64,000 nt of DNA from Casuarina equisetifolia (Eukaryota > Streptophyta > Magnoliopsida > Fagales > Casuarinaceae): contig CM052357.1 in assembly GCA_028551475.1 (NCBI GenBank), positions 992,001 to 1,056,000 on the forward strand. The letters are read 5' to 3'. Each line of letters starts with the position of its first letter. Positions within the stretch are counted from its first letter, which is position 1. Below are positions 44,757-57,139 of the stretch, piece by piece. The position numbers and the translations under genes are program-made. The notes below the pieces were generated by a model, which was not told the origin of the DNA, did no database searches, and was given only the letters and a program-made list of their open reading frames with translations.

Positions 44757-46225
44757 AATAACACTAGCAGTTCTTAAGAGGAATTTCTTCAAACTTCTGA
44801 ACTGCAAAATCAAATAGTCCTGCTGGTTTTCCGAAAGGCTGTTCCGGATGCTACTACCCGTTACTAGGGCTTAGGAGACAGGGCCGAGTTAATTTTGACC
44901 CGAATTTCGCCGTGGAGGTCAAATAAGTCATTTGGACATTTTTTTCTTTTTCTTTTTTCTTTTTTTTTTTCAAGTGAGAAAGAATTTCAAAAAATGGAAG
45001 ATGGGATTAGAATTTCACATCAGAAGGTAATATTCTTGTGGTAAATTTCTAAGTTAAAAAAATCTAACCTTAAACTAACTTTTGAATTAAAATTAATTTT
45101 TTTACATAATATTAAAATTTAAGTTAAATTTACACTACTATGTAATAAACTTGAGTTTGATAAAATTTTGATGTTCAAAAAATTATATGTAAGATTAGAT
45201 TCTTATACCAAAATATAAAATCAATATAGTAAAGCTCAACTTAAAAAAGATCATAGAACCTTTAAGCTAATAGTTAACTACTTGAATAGACTTATTATTT
45301 AAAAGAAGGTTTTTAACTTCGATTTATTGTTGTTTTGGAATTGGCATGGATAGGGTTTAACTGAAAAAATGGTGTTGAATAAATATGCTGTCTTGTGAGA
45401 AGCTTGTAAAAGCAAAGTGTAAAACTGATTTTTCAATTAAATCTTTCATCGCTCCAAGCATTTTAAAGGCCAAAGTAGTTGGCTTAGTAAATCCTTTTAC
45501 TAATATATATGCTTCAAAAGTCAACAAATTTATTTTGCCTTGGCAATTGGGACTTTCCTTCCTTCATCATGTAATTTATTTAAAACTACTGGAGAAAGTA
45601 AGGTAAATTTTTTCAAAATTATATGTGAATTTCTATTTTGTTTGATGTTACCTCCCACAAAGTACATTTTTTATTGGTCCTTTATTCTTTGCGCAACCTT
45701 TTATAAATGAGATAATTAGTGAATAAAATACTACACCACTTCAAAAAGAAATGCTCTATTTTTTTTTTAAACTCACCACCATTAATCACTATCTTTACTT
45801 GGTTAAATTTCAACTCTTAATTAATCATACTATATTATTGGTTTCTCCATCGTTATTGTCGGCCACTTTTGTTTCATCACTTTTCCTTTTGAATATTTTT
45901 TCTTCTTGTTCTTCTGTTTATGTATAGTCATTTGCTCGTGTACATGGGTTGGCTTCTTCACTCCTCATTCATGCTTTCTGATTTGATTTTTCTTATATTC
46001 ATATTGCTCTATTCTTTTAGGATTCACTCTTTCTTAAAGCTTAGCTATTCCCTGGGATTAGCATTATGTACAAAAAATTTTGGGCTATTTTTGTGATGCC
46101 CTTCCTAAATAATTAACCTTTTTTACTTTGGAGATATAATTTACAACCCTTTTAGTGGGTTGAGACAGAGAAAATGGCGTTCATTTTTTATTTGGGAACT
46201 GGTGGTGCTTCCATGAACATCATAC
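44757..46225. other. Spacer upstream of TAM41
   Basis: AT-rich. It holds the TAM41 promoter (no clear TATA box found) and, further right, no recognised element. Confidence 0.45.
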
Positions 46226-46324
46226 GAAAAGCCACTGCAACCAAGGAACCAGTTTCTGTTCTTCTACAGTAGGGCTCGAATCCAAAGCAGACCTATGCGT
46301 TACAGAACTTGAAGAAAATGCCAT
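46226..46324 (-). other. Orphan first-exon-like segment
   Basis: On the minus strand an ATG at 46324 opens 33 codons (MAFSSSSVTHRSALDSSP, then TVEEQKLVPWLQWLF) that end exactly before GTATGA, a fair splice donor. The composition is coding-like, with a serine-rich start. No second exon was found between here and TAM41. I do not recognise the protein; it may be a piece of a lost gene or chance. Confidence 0.25.
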
Positions 46325-46687
46325 ATCAGCTGCTGGAGAAAGAGAATCAAAAGGTTCAAAATGCAGAGAACATCTGAAATTGAGCTCATTAACTCTGAAG
46401 TTGGTGTGTCAATTTGCCAATAGCCCAGTGATTTTGTCTAGAAAATCTCAGGTCACTTATTCCTCACACTCAATTTGCCTAACCTTGAAAAAAATAAAAA
46501 TAAAAATAAAAGCATTGAAGCTGGTGTCAATATCTCCCCCATCAAATCCCAGAAAGTTTTGATCATGGAGTGAGAAAATAAGCCACCAAAAATCAGGGGA
46601 CCAACCAGCTGGTTAACACTTGTCATTGAAACCCACGACATGATGGGCAAAACTATACAAGTAACGTATGAATGGAAGAGAAGCCGC

Positions 46688-48542
46688 TCAGCAAGATGAC
46701 TCCTCTGAGGTGAGCCAATCTTTTGCGGCCCACAAGTCAGGAAGAACAACGGCACCTGATTTCCTCCATTCCTCAGCATCAGGTGTCTTAAATCTATCCA
46801 AAAGCAATGCATGCATCCCCACACTCTTTGCTGGTATGTAGTCTTTGCGCATGCTGTCCCCAATGTGCAGGACTTCCTCAGGTGCAATATTTCCGGCTCT
46901 CTCCAGGGCAATCTCATAAATCTTTGGATCAGGTTTCTCTACACCTTCCAGACCAGAGAACACACCAAAGTCCCATTCAGATCCCTGATCAACACATTGG
47001 ACTGCATAATGTCAGCATATATGTGGATGAATTCAGAAGCAATCAGCTTCACTGATATATAGAAAATAGCAGAGATAGATATGGATCTTATACATGAGGT
47101 GATGTGAAGTGATATTGGCAAAGTTCATGACAACAGTTGAAGATGGTGTGTATTTCAAATTACTTAAATCTTATCCTAGCATTTTCTTCATATGAAAAAA
47201 TAATATTCTTCCTTACAAGCCAGTTTTAAGCGAGAAAAATGACCCATTATACTATGTGCGTGAAGACAATTGTGTGATTTTATGGGCGATCTTCTGTTTA
47301 ATGGTAAAACTCAGAAATAGTACAAGTTGGTACGTTTCATAACAGTGCTAAAACCATTCTGTCTCTCACTTCAGTTCAGATCAATTAAGATAAACTGAAT
47401 AAGAATCCGGGAATATAACAGCAGAACCAAATAAATTGTTTACCTCATTCAGATTCAGGGCTGGAAGAATCACATCCCGATACCGGTACTCTGCATTACT
47501 AACAATCCCAACTATGAGCCCCTGCTCACGCACCCATCTTAGAAATGGTTGGGAATCTGGAAAGATAGTATAAGGAGCAGATGAACCAAATGATGCATAT
47601 ATGCGTCTAAACACCTTCTCAAATGTCTCCTCATCATAATCATATCCAGCCTGTGGACAAAACAAAATTCCCTTCATAAGTTCTAACAAGGCAATTATCT
47701 GTAAAAATCTGAACCATATTAATTTAGTATCACCATGGTCACTCTGCATTACACTAGGTTAAGTAGGGGTGTGTTCCGTGACTGACAGAACTAATGAGAA
47801 TCATGACTCGTAAAACTACTCTTGCCTTTTTAGAGAGCAATGTATCAACCTGTTAGTTCTGGAGTAAAAAATATATTTTCAATTATGATTTCTCCTAAGT
47901 TGCCGATAAGTATGAGGTTCTGGGAAACCCCATTGTGTCAATTTAGTAAACTGTCACAATAACCACAGAGAAAGGGCCACCAAAGATAAGTAATTCTCTA
48001 GCAGCACCTAACTATATGAAAGAAATTCTCTAGCAGCTCTTAACTATAAGAAAGAAATTCCCTAGAAGCTCCTAACTATATTAAATCTCCACAGAGAATA
48101 ATAAGTTGTTCTTCCTTTAGATGCGGGGATTACTTCACCCGAAACTACATAAAATCATCAATGTTCTTTGTGATTTCTGTGTGTGTTTGCTGCACGATCC
48201 GCATAGATCTCCTGATTCTACCACCATACCATGATTTAATACAGAAGGAAAAGAACAGATTTACTCATCACTATACATTCTTACCCTGATAAAGGAGTCT
48301 CTCACACAAGTCTTCCACCACAATATATTGGGCATTTTCGAGGAGTACCCAAAACAAGGATGCTTTTTGGCCATCTCTTTATAAGCAAGTTTGAATCCCT
48401 CATGAACACGTTTGTAGTCAGGGCATGGCAGCCCAACAGATTTTGCTGCCATGCAATAGTAGTCACCAAGTTCTCCCTTGTAAGCTATCAAAGTACCAGT
48501 AACATCAACGGTGATGCAACGTAATCTTGAGAGAATTGACAT
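46688..48542 (-). CDS. HAD-like hydrolase, HDHD3 type (At2g41250-like)
   Basis: Three exons on the minus strand, 48542-48285, 47650-47444 and 46984-46688, each a whole number of codons (86, 69, 99), giving 253 residues. HAD motif I is DVTGTL (Asp13), motif II is GIVSNAEYR, motif III is the Lys in EKPDPKIY, and motif IV is HIGDSMRKDY, which fits a Rossmann-fold HAD phosphohydrolase with a helical cap at about 30-100. The usual second Asp of motif I (DxD) is Thr here, as in other plant relatives, so the general acid is missing and the activity is uncertain. The substrate is unknown. No targeting peptide is apparent from this start. A leader intron is likely upstream. Confidence 0.88.
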
Positions 48543-50332
48543 TGTAGCAGCAATGGCAGAGCAGAATCTTGTAATGGAATGATCTCACAATGTACCCTCA
48601 GCGCAGCACTTATAGCAAACACTATAAAGCCTGAGCCATACGTGGGATCAACCAACTCCTACAGCAGTTACAGAAAATCCTGAGTCTTCCCAGTTTAAAC
48701 ACACTTACGTAGCATCAAACAAAATGTCTCAAGCTTAAAAGAAAATGTTAAGGTAAATCTCCGTTTGGTTTTTTCTTTATGTATTGAGTTGCTCTGTAAC
48801 AGTGATGAACGATATAGAAGGCAAAGGCAAAGGCATCTCCATCAAATATTGGGATCCAGGTGAACATGCATTTTCTTTTATGAATTTTAGTTTTTCTTAG
48901 TTCTTTTAGAATCAACAAACATGTACACCAAATGGGAGAAAAGAATGGTCAGCAATAAAATGTCCAACCTCTGAGCTAATTAGAGGCACTAAAATCCACT
49001 CTTTATGTCATAAAGTAAAAAAGAGCAAAGTTACGTTGTTTGTCACCATCGATGAATTGTTCCATTTAGCATCATGAGCAAAATTCATTTGGCTAGAGAC
49101 CAAATAAGAACAGATCAGTTGCAGACATATTTCAATATTGTCACCCTTTTTCCAACCATCATAACCCTTTCGTTTCCACATAACCGAGAGATGAAACCAG
49201 TAAGACATAAGAGCAGAAATATCAAACCTAGAGCTCCTGTGATCTATTTGTGACTACTTAGACCACATTGCTTAAAGAGCGTAGTGCAATCAATCAAGTG
49301 CCAGAAATTTCCTGTAAACTTACAAAGAAAATATCTTGATTCGTTGCAATTGTCAAAACGAAAAAGCTCTTTTATTTTATCAAACTTCCAGTAGCTGCAC
49401 GAGACTCTCGCCAACTCATTTGCTTTTTGAGATCAAATGGTAAAACGTGTATACGTAAAGGGGTAGGGAATTTCAACCTTGAGCTGTGAATATTCAAAAC
49501 TTTAAAATGGTCAAAATTTACTGATAACTTCAACGTAAGCAACGAGAGGCGCATGAAGTTGAAAGTGTATGCATGCTAAAAGCTACCAAAAAGAGAAAGA
49601 GAAAAGGGAATATTTTCTAATCACTAAATTCAAAAGAAGCATGTGAATTAGGTAAAAGATTATGTCCCGGAAAGGAAACTAATCTTGATTCAAATCTTCA
49701 AACACCAACTTATTAAAATTTATAACTTAAAATGTGAAACTTTTTTGCATTCCATATAAATTTGACTTGCGTCAATCCCAAGGCATACCAAACCCTTATC
49801 ATCCAAGTTACCATCACCAATTTATTCAGTACCAACACAGAAGATGCTTAAAGAACATCAATCTCAACGAAACAAAACCAAACAGGAACTCGGTTCCGAC
49901 TTCCACAAAAACCCCAGATCAGCAAACAGCATCAAAAGTTCAATTCAAGATCAACAGACTAAACAATGTAGATTCAGCTGCCCCCGTTCTCCCACAACTT
50001 TACAACTAAAAACAAAAGGATCATCACTAAGGCCTCAAGTAGACCAAAACTTCAGACCCGGCTCATGTCCAAAAGAGAAAAAGAAAATGATTAACAGAAA
50101 GGATGTAAGAGCAGGGAAATGTGATTGCAAGGACCAGATATTACTTGTTCTTAACTCAAACGACCGAATAGCCAAATAAAACCAAAACACATCCGGGAAA
50201 AAAAAATTACGAAACATACCCAGATGCCGGGATGGACGGAAGACTCAGATGCATCGGAGAAATCGAAGGTCTGGGAAAGCTAGTTTCAGCTGCACACTCA
50301 TGGACCAAAGCTGAAAGGCCGGTTATTATATA
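48543..50332 (-). promoter_or_regulatory. Probable promoter, 5' leader and leader intron of the HAD gene
   Basis: A TATATAA box lies on the minus strand at 50326-50332. Downstream of it a leader segment contains a small upstream frame (MSVQLKLAFPDLRFLRCI, ATG near 50302) and ends at a donor-like GG|GTATGTTT near 50220. The next ~1.6 kb has no coding exon and ends just before the HAD start codon at 48542, with possible acceptors in the last 60 bp. A leader intron is therefore inferred, not shown. Confidence 0.4.
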
Positions 50333-52870
50333 GGAAAGAAAATAAGAAACGTTTCGTTTCCTCTATCGGAACAAAAACGCCTGGGCAAAACAACCAACGA
50401 CGAAATCTGTTGCTTCGTCCACACGACTGGGACACAAATTTTATGGGCGTCCCTAGATTTTGATGTTCTTTTTGATGTACTTTTCGACTCTTTTTAAATC
50501 TCCATCTCTACTCATTGAAAGACAAGTGTGAGAAGCCGGCCATGCCGGCAACAAAAGAAGAAAAGGTGTTGTATCCAAATATTATCCCTAAATTACCAAC
50601 ACCCAAGTATTATCCATAGATTATCAACATACGAAATATGATGTTTTATTGCTACTTTGTCTTATATTCCTAAATTATAAGTATGTATGCTTAATTAAAT
50701 ATAAATGTTAATTCATGAACAAACATTTAATATGAGTATGAACTTTTCAATAAAGTGTCAAACTCTATATAAAATGTTGTATCGTGGATTAGTTTGTGTT
50801 AGATCATTGTAATGTAAGGGGGTGTTAAATGTGTCTTATTAAATGCAGATGTATCCTTCAACTTTGATGGAAGAATTCATACAATTATTTTAATAACAAA
50901 CCATGGAACAAGCAACATCCATCACATGTTATCTAAATTTTACTTTAAAATCATCTCTAAATGAAATATATACTCCATCTTTATTAGTTAATTTTAAGAA
51001 AGAAAAAGACTTTTTCAACACCTCTAACATTGAATGGAAGGACAATAGTGGCATTGGATATGCAAGAAATGTTTACACAATGATAAATGGTTATGATTCT
51101 ATATTAAGAATAACGTATCTTCTTTACTTAAAACTTGTTATTTAATAAGAAACATGCTTTCATGTGAATAACTTATCAATGCGGAATAGATATTATTTTG
51201 AAAACTCAAGATCCATCAATTTGTAAATTATTTTATAGAAAAATTCATATGAAAATATAGATTAATTAGATTCATTTTTAAACTATTTTGTTTATATATT
51301 TATAATTTTCATTGTTTAAAGTCAATGATTCACCTAATATTCGATTCCCATAAACAAGGATTATGACTCTTTCATCCTCTAATAAAAAATAATAATAAAA
51401 GTTCTTTCATTTTCAATAGGAAAAAAGTCATTACGTGTAAAACTTTAAGAAAGACACTACTTTACTTTACAGAATATATTAGTTTGCTAAAACCTTTATG
51501 CAAAAGACAAAGTTTAATTTATAGACAAAATTTAAGTTAAATATATTATGTTTATGTGATCTTAAACTTAATAATGTTCTATGTATCAAAGAGCACGTGT
51601 AAAAAGAGTTTTACACCTTAAACCTTATAATTACCTTATAATTTTTAAGTTAACTTTTGGAAGAAGATCTCTAAACAAAATTTGTTCATGATTGCTGAGT
51701 TAGACAAAATAAAACTAATGTCTTTGTATAAGTAAATATCCATGCCACAATGAGGGTAGTAAGGTACTTTGACAACCAAAACCATGGACTCTGGGCCGTG
51801 GTATTGCGCGGTCTGCAAAACATGATTCTCGTGCGGATCGCCAAAACCATGAGCTCCCGGTGCAAAATTCGACAACGTGCGGCACGATGGTGGGCCCCAC
51901 AGAAAAAATGGACGGCAAGAATTGACCCAAATTAAATAATATGTAGTACAGTTTTAATTAATATTCATTATGTTTACAATATTAAAACTGATGAAAAGAT
52001 AAACACTGACTTGCCGGGTAAAGAACTAGTGATTTTGATTTGGGGATTTTATATAATTAAATATTTTAAAGATTTTTGTGTAAAACAAGAAAGCATCTAA
52101 AAGCATAGCAACAAGATTTGATCATATTTTTTTTTTATATTTTTAACTATAATTATTCTAATTGGTACCCTTCTAATTCACCTTTCGATATAATCCTTTT
52201 ATTTCACTAATTAATTATTTTTTTCCATAGAACTCTTTATTTTATTAATTAACTTTTTGGGTTAAGCCATGCCTCGAGAAGGTCTCATCGGGCACAAAAC
52301 AGCTAAGCATTTTTTCCTCTTTCATCTATAATTAAGATCACATGGAAGCCTCATTTGGCAATTCAAGCAGCCCAACAAGCAAGTTTGGTTTACTTAATAC
52401 CATGAAGAAAATTGAACAAATTGAAGATAAGTGAGAATGGAAATTAGATAATATTTACTCTTTTTACATTTAAAGGAAATTAAAAATATAATAATCTAAA
52501 GAACTCTTTAATCATTGATGGCATTGTGATGTGTTCTCCATATTTTTCTTGATCCCACTCAATCAATTCACAATAAAATAGTATGAGAACATCATACATA
52601 AAATCTTTAGGTTTTATTTTTGTAGTCAAATTTCCAAACGACGGCACTTCATACATTTTGTTTCTACGTGCTTTGCTGACAACATGATGAAAATCAAAAC
52701 GACAGCAACATTGACGTTTCAGGGCACGCATCTCTGTGCTTAAAACGACAACTCTATTTGACGTTTTAATCAGGATGAAATAAAGGAAACGATGTCGTTA
52801 AAGAATTAAAAGTATAAATCGGTCCACACGTCCCCACCCTGTTTATGTCGAATCTCGTTACAATTTTGGG
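50333..52870. other. Intergenic, AT-rich with one GC-rich island
   Basis: No gene recognised. The stretch 51760-51910 is clearly richer in G and C than its surroundings and repeats CCAAAACCATG and GCAAAA..TCG.. GTGCGG-type phrases; it may be a transposon or repeat fragment but I could not name it. Confidence 0.4.
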
Positions 52871-52879
52871 CCGCCACTA

Positions 52880-53240
52880 CAGGGTTCTAATGGGGCAACG
52901 GGCTTTTACACTCATTTAAACGTGACACTGGGTCCTTTTCAATTGCTTATTGAAAGAACAAAGAAGGCTAATGGTGAAGACAAAGAGAACCTTAGTTCAC
53001 GCTTTATGCACAACATGTTTTTGTTCTTTTTCTTCCTTGCAAAACTCATAAATACTAGAGAATTCTTGTTTCCCTTTCCCAATGTTTCATGGTCACCGCC
53101 TCCGTTTCTCTATGCCTACAGGCATTTTCGGGTTTGTTGGTGTCCTTGCTGCATCAGAATGTCAGTGGGTATTTAACAGTTGCCGAGGTTTGTAAAACGG
53201 TCGGTAACATTCGTCCATTGATGGACAAAATCCGTTGATG
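52880..53240 (+). repeat. Direct repeat A flanking the DC1 gene (partner 57140-57470)
   Basis: Shares with the partner TTTCAATTGCTTA.T, GAAAGAACAAA.GAA, TTTTTCTTCCTTGC.AAACT, TCGGGTTTGTTGGTG and ATTCGT..GTTGATGGACA in the same order, with many differences between. A 49-codon frame from the ATG at 53089 (MVTASVSLCLQAFSGLLVS) covers the better-kept part. I do not recognise the product. Confidence 0.6.
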
Positions 53241-54780
53241 AATCGGGTTTGGATGATCAATGTGAATCGTTACTATGCGTTGAAGTACCTAAATGTTGAA
53301 ACCGAATAAGGCTACTGGTCGCTTTGTCTTTCTCTCTTTCGCCGATGCTTGTCCAATCGAGACGCCAAGAACGTTTTCTGCTCCTATGCTGCTTGCGTTT
53401 TGATCTGACAGAATTGTGGATTCCGAAGAGAGATTATGCCTTTTTGTGTTTGAATAAACCGACGGCATTGGCACTGATCGGTGATTAAAAAAAAAAAAGA
53501 AAAGATCAAAGCTCTTTCGATTGATAGAGCAAAACCTCATACAAGATGGGATTTTGTAGAGCCCACGGTATATTTGTACAAAGAATTCAAACAACCCTAA
53601 AAATGAAGAAGTGGAGAAAATGATCAGTACAAGAGGAACATGTCCTATTGGTTAAAATAAGGAAAATTATACAAGAAATTTATTTATTTTTAAATATAAA
53701 ATCATTATATAAAAATATCATTTTGAGTGAGATTTAAAAATTTTCAACCTCTATCTTTTTATAATTTTTATGATATTAGAGTATTCTCTTATATTTTTGT
53801 TCACTACTTTTTATTAATGTAAACTTACATTCTTATAAAAAAGAAAAAAAGAAAAAAGAGGAGCATGCCTTGTACCGGTCCATTACACTGTTTTATACAG
53901 AAAAGGAACGACAGCCAGAATAACAAAAAGGTAGTCGAGTAGGGGCTGTTTATGTTGTGGGGATGTCCATTGTGGCAGTCGAGAAGGCTGAGTGGTGTCA
54001 CCACCACTCATCCGAACAGTGTTAGTGTTGGGGCTTGGATTCAGGAGTTGCTCTTATTGCTTTCTAAATTTAGCCATGCGTGAATAGGTGGTTTTCAATT
54101 TTGTTTCACTTCTGATTCTTGTCGCAGTCGTTCGAACTTGAAGAAAAGTTGAGTTTTTTTGTCTCCGTTTGTGTTGAATTGTTTGGCGAGTAGGAAAATG
54201 AGGTGGAGCAGTCGACGGAAGACATGCCGCTTCTCCTATTTCTCAATACTAAGTGAGAAGATTGTGGATGGCAGATCCCAAATCGACTGCTTGACTCCGA
54301 CTTCTTAATAGATTGCCTCCTTTCTCTAGAAAGCATAGCCATCCAATGGACGGAATAAAGAAATATGTACCAAAAAGGAGAAAAGAGGAAAAGAAAAGAA
54401 GAAACATATAGAAGAAAAAAGAAGAAAAGAAGAAACTTATGGACCAAAAAAGAAGAAAAGAATAATAGAGTTCTATAAAATCCATTGTTGGTGTGAGTTT
54501 GAATGCATTACAAAATTTATTTTCATCCTTTAGAATTGAAGTCTCATCTTTGCAAAGTTAGAACTAAAGAGGTAACAAGTGATTAGGATTATTTACTTTT
54601 TTTCTTTACGGTTGGTTTTCCTTTATCATTCATTCTCTTGTTTCGTTTCTTGGTTATGTCATGCTTTGTTATTGTTATGTTTGTGGTGATATTTAATATA
54701 TTTGTTATTAGTAGATTTAATTCTAAATGATATCCTTTTTTTTTCCTTGTTTGCAGCCATTCAAGTTTTTGCAAAAAGGG
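53241..54780. other. Upstream region of the DC1 gene
   Basis: No supported exon. It contains purine-rich tracts (54360-54470, GAAGAAAAG type) and a T-rich stretch with TTGTTTGCAG at about 54748-54757, a good splice acceptor that precedes the candidate first exon below. Confidence 0.4.
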
Positions 54781-54837
54781 ATGGAAACAAAAGCAAAAGA
54801 ATTATTGAACAAAATTGGCACGAGGAAATATTCCGAG
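54781..54837 (+). other. Candidate first coding exon of the DC1 gene
   Basis: An ATG at 54781 opens 19 codons (METKAKELLNKIGTRKYSE) ending at GAG|GTATAG. A textbook branch point TACTAAC at about 55259-55265, a pyrimidine-rich tract and ATGAAG| at 55297 make an acceptor that joins it in frame to GACTCGGATTGG at 55298. The spliced product would have 528 residues. Alternatively translation starts at the ATG at 55292 without splicing. Confidence 0.45.
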
Positions 54838-55291
54838 GTATAGAAAGCCAAGCTTGAATAAATGAATTTTCATTATATATTATTATTTGATTATGAATAT
54901 CATACAATTAACTTGATTTATGAGTACCTTAAAACTAATTCCATTATAAGAATCACAATTGCCATTATGATTGACTTTATGCTTCTTGTTTGCTTTCTCT
55001 AAAAGTAATCTTCTTACATTGGCGTCATCACAAAAACAACATATTTAAACACAAGGCAGCTTAACTTTTAATGTAAAGCTACAAGCCACGTTAAAATTTT
55101 GATCTTCGGGAGGGTGAAAAAGGTTTGGCTCAAAAGATGTGTGCATTTGATTTGAATTCTCTAATAAGGACTAAAAATTGGCGTTTATCAATTATGTTCA
55201 TATTGGTAATGTTTCACACCCAATGAAAGTTAGAACAAAAAATGCCTTTAAGTTGCTATACTAACCATCTCTACGTTTTGTGCTTGTGTGT

Positions 55292-56827
55292 ATGAAGGAC
55301 TCGGATTGGCAGCACCTTTTAGAGTTGATAAGTGATGGTAAGGATATGGGTGATTGTCGGTTATGTCATCAATCGATACCAGGTCCTAGTTACATATGCA
55401 AGGTAAGGTGGTGTGGGTTCCTACTCCATAAATCATGCGTTGAAGAACCACACTTCCAGGAAGTGAAGCACAAACATAGTTTGTATAAGGAAAATCACAT
55501 GAACTTCATAGAAGAATTGGAGAAAGAGGAGAAAGTCGTTTGTTCATTTTGCGAGGAGGTAGTGTCAAGTTCAGCCTACAAATGCTCCATTCCTGGATGT
55601 AACTTCCTCGTTCATCAATCATGCGTTGATATACCATTAGAGTTAAGTAGAATTCCTGCACATTCACACACACTCCATTTGCAAGGACCGTTAGAGGACC
55701 TACGTTGTGATCTTTGTAGCAAAGGTTGCAATATATGCTTCTCTTATCAATGTTCTGGCTGCAACTTTGCTATACACATCAAATGTGCTTCCCTTTGCCT
55801 AATTGGTGTTGAGAATTGCTACCCACATGAATTCATCACCATGCGCGAGAATGTGGGCAAGTACACATGCCAAGCTTGTGGTCAACAAAATGATGAAATA
55901 CTTTACCTGTGTAGGAATTGTCGACTCTTGATTCATTGGAGATGTGAAAAGACATATCAATGCAATATCAAAACTGAAGAGTGTGATCATTCCCTTACTT
56001 TGAGATTTTCCCTTCCTCCAATGGAGTACAAGTGTAAAGTGTGCAAGGGCTTAGTGGATAATAGGTATGCTGCTTACATTTGTCAAATTTGTAATTATGT
56101 TGCCCACTTGTGGTGTGCTTACTCAATCTTGGAGGACAAAATAGAGATGCCTAAAGAGATAGAAAACCACTTTAGTCATCCAGAGCATAAGTTAATTCTT
56201 AGCAATGAAGAGCTCAAGTATGATTGCCGTTGTTTGGTATGTATGGATCATATAATCTCACCCTCATTCTACAATTGTGGACCATGTAAAGTCTTCCTCC
56301 ATAAAAGGTGTGGTGTGCTGCCTTTAAAGAGTAAACCATTTTTTGATGATCAAAAGACACTCACCCTCTTCTCAAAGATATCTTCAACAAGTAAATCTTG
56401 TGATAGTTGTCAACGAATTGGCTTCCTCTATTGTGATGATGAGCACTTTTGGAAGTTGGATGTTCAATGCAGTTTACTTCAAAAAGACCTAAAGCATAAA
56501 GGTCACCAACACCGGCTCTTCTTTGACATGTTTACTAAAGAATTGTGCAATGCTTGCAATAAGGGAGACTATTGGCTCTTCACATGCATTTTTTGCAGCT
56601 TCAACTTGTGTAGTAAATGTGCTACTTATCCACTCCAAACCTTGCATAGAGACCATGAACATCTTCTACAACTCTCATACAAGGCTGAAGATAATTTTGG
56701 AGAATATTATTGTCTTATTTGTGAGCAAAAGAGAAATCCTAATAATTGGTTTTATTATTGTCTAAAATGTGACTTTGCCTCTCATCTTGATTGTGCTTAC
56801 CCAACAAATAGATCCATAGCAATTTAA
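55292..56827 (+). CDS. Cysteine/histidine-rich DC1-domain protein
   Basis: One long exon of 511 residues from the ATG at 55292 (MKDSDWQHLLELISDG). About eight DC1 (C1-like zinc-binding) units follow each other: CRLCHQSIPGPSYICK..CGFLLHKSC, CSFCEEVVSSSAYKC..CNFLVHQSC, LRCDLCSKGCNICFSYQC, YTCQACGQQND, YKCKVCKGLVDNRYAAYIC, YDCRCLVCMDHI, a degenerate one at CNACNKGDYWLFTC, and YYCLICEQKRNPNNWFYYC..CDFASHLDC. Each has the pattern CxxC...C.FxxHxxC. The family is large in plants; members are tied to stress, defence and root-hair traits, but no biochemical role is fixed. No membrane segment is seen. The real start may be an exon upstream at 54781. The frame is intact. Confidence 0.88.
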   Translation: MKDSDWQHLLELISDGKDMGDCRLCHQSIPGPSYICKVRWCGFLLHKSCVEEPHFQEVKHKHSLYKENHMNFIEELEKEEKVVCSFCEEVVSSSAYKCSIPGCNFLVHQSCVDIPLELSRIPAHSHTLHLQGPLEDLRCDLCSKGCNICFSYQCSGCNFAIHIKCASLCLIGVENCYPHEFITMRENVGKYTCQACGQQNDEILYLCRNCRLLIHWRCEKTYQCNIKTEECDHSLTLRFSLPPMEYKCKVCKGLVDNRYAAYICQICNYVAHLWCAYSILEDKIEMPKEIENHFSHPEHKLILSNEELKYDCRCLVCMDHIISPSFYNCGPCKVFLHKRCGVLPLKSKPFFDDQKTLTLFSKISSTSKSCDSCQRIGFLYCDDEHFWKLDVQCSLLQKDLKHKGHQHRLFFDMFTKELCNACNKGDYWLFTCIFCSFNLCSKCATYPLQTLHRDHEHLLQLSYKAEDNFGEYYCLICEQKRNPNNWFYYCLKCDFASHLDCAYPTNRSIAI

Positions 56828-57139
56828 TATTGTAATATGTAAGAGATATGGAGGGAAAACCTTATTGTATCCAATTTATTTTATTTCCCAAAAAAAGATA
56901 CTTTATTATAACATGCATTGATTACTGTTAAAACTCATCCTTTTATGAGAGTATTCAAATACATTGTGTTTGAGAGGCTTAAAAGGATTCTTTACTTAGA
57001 TCATCGCACTCTAATTATCTCTCGTTTGAAGATGACACCATATTGTTGAGGAAGTTAGCTACCGATTGACAATAAGGGGGCCATCGTAATAACAATACCT
57101 CGCAAATGAAACTAACGGACCTTCATTACTTCTGAGACA

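Noticed and set aside
46453-46963. A 154-codon minus-strand frame overlapping the last HAD exon
   Set aside because: The HAD exon in another frame has clear motifs (KPDPKIY, HIGDSMRKDY); this is its shadow.
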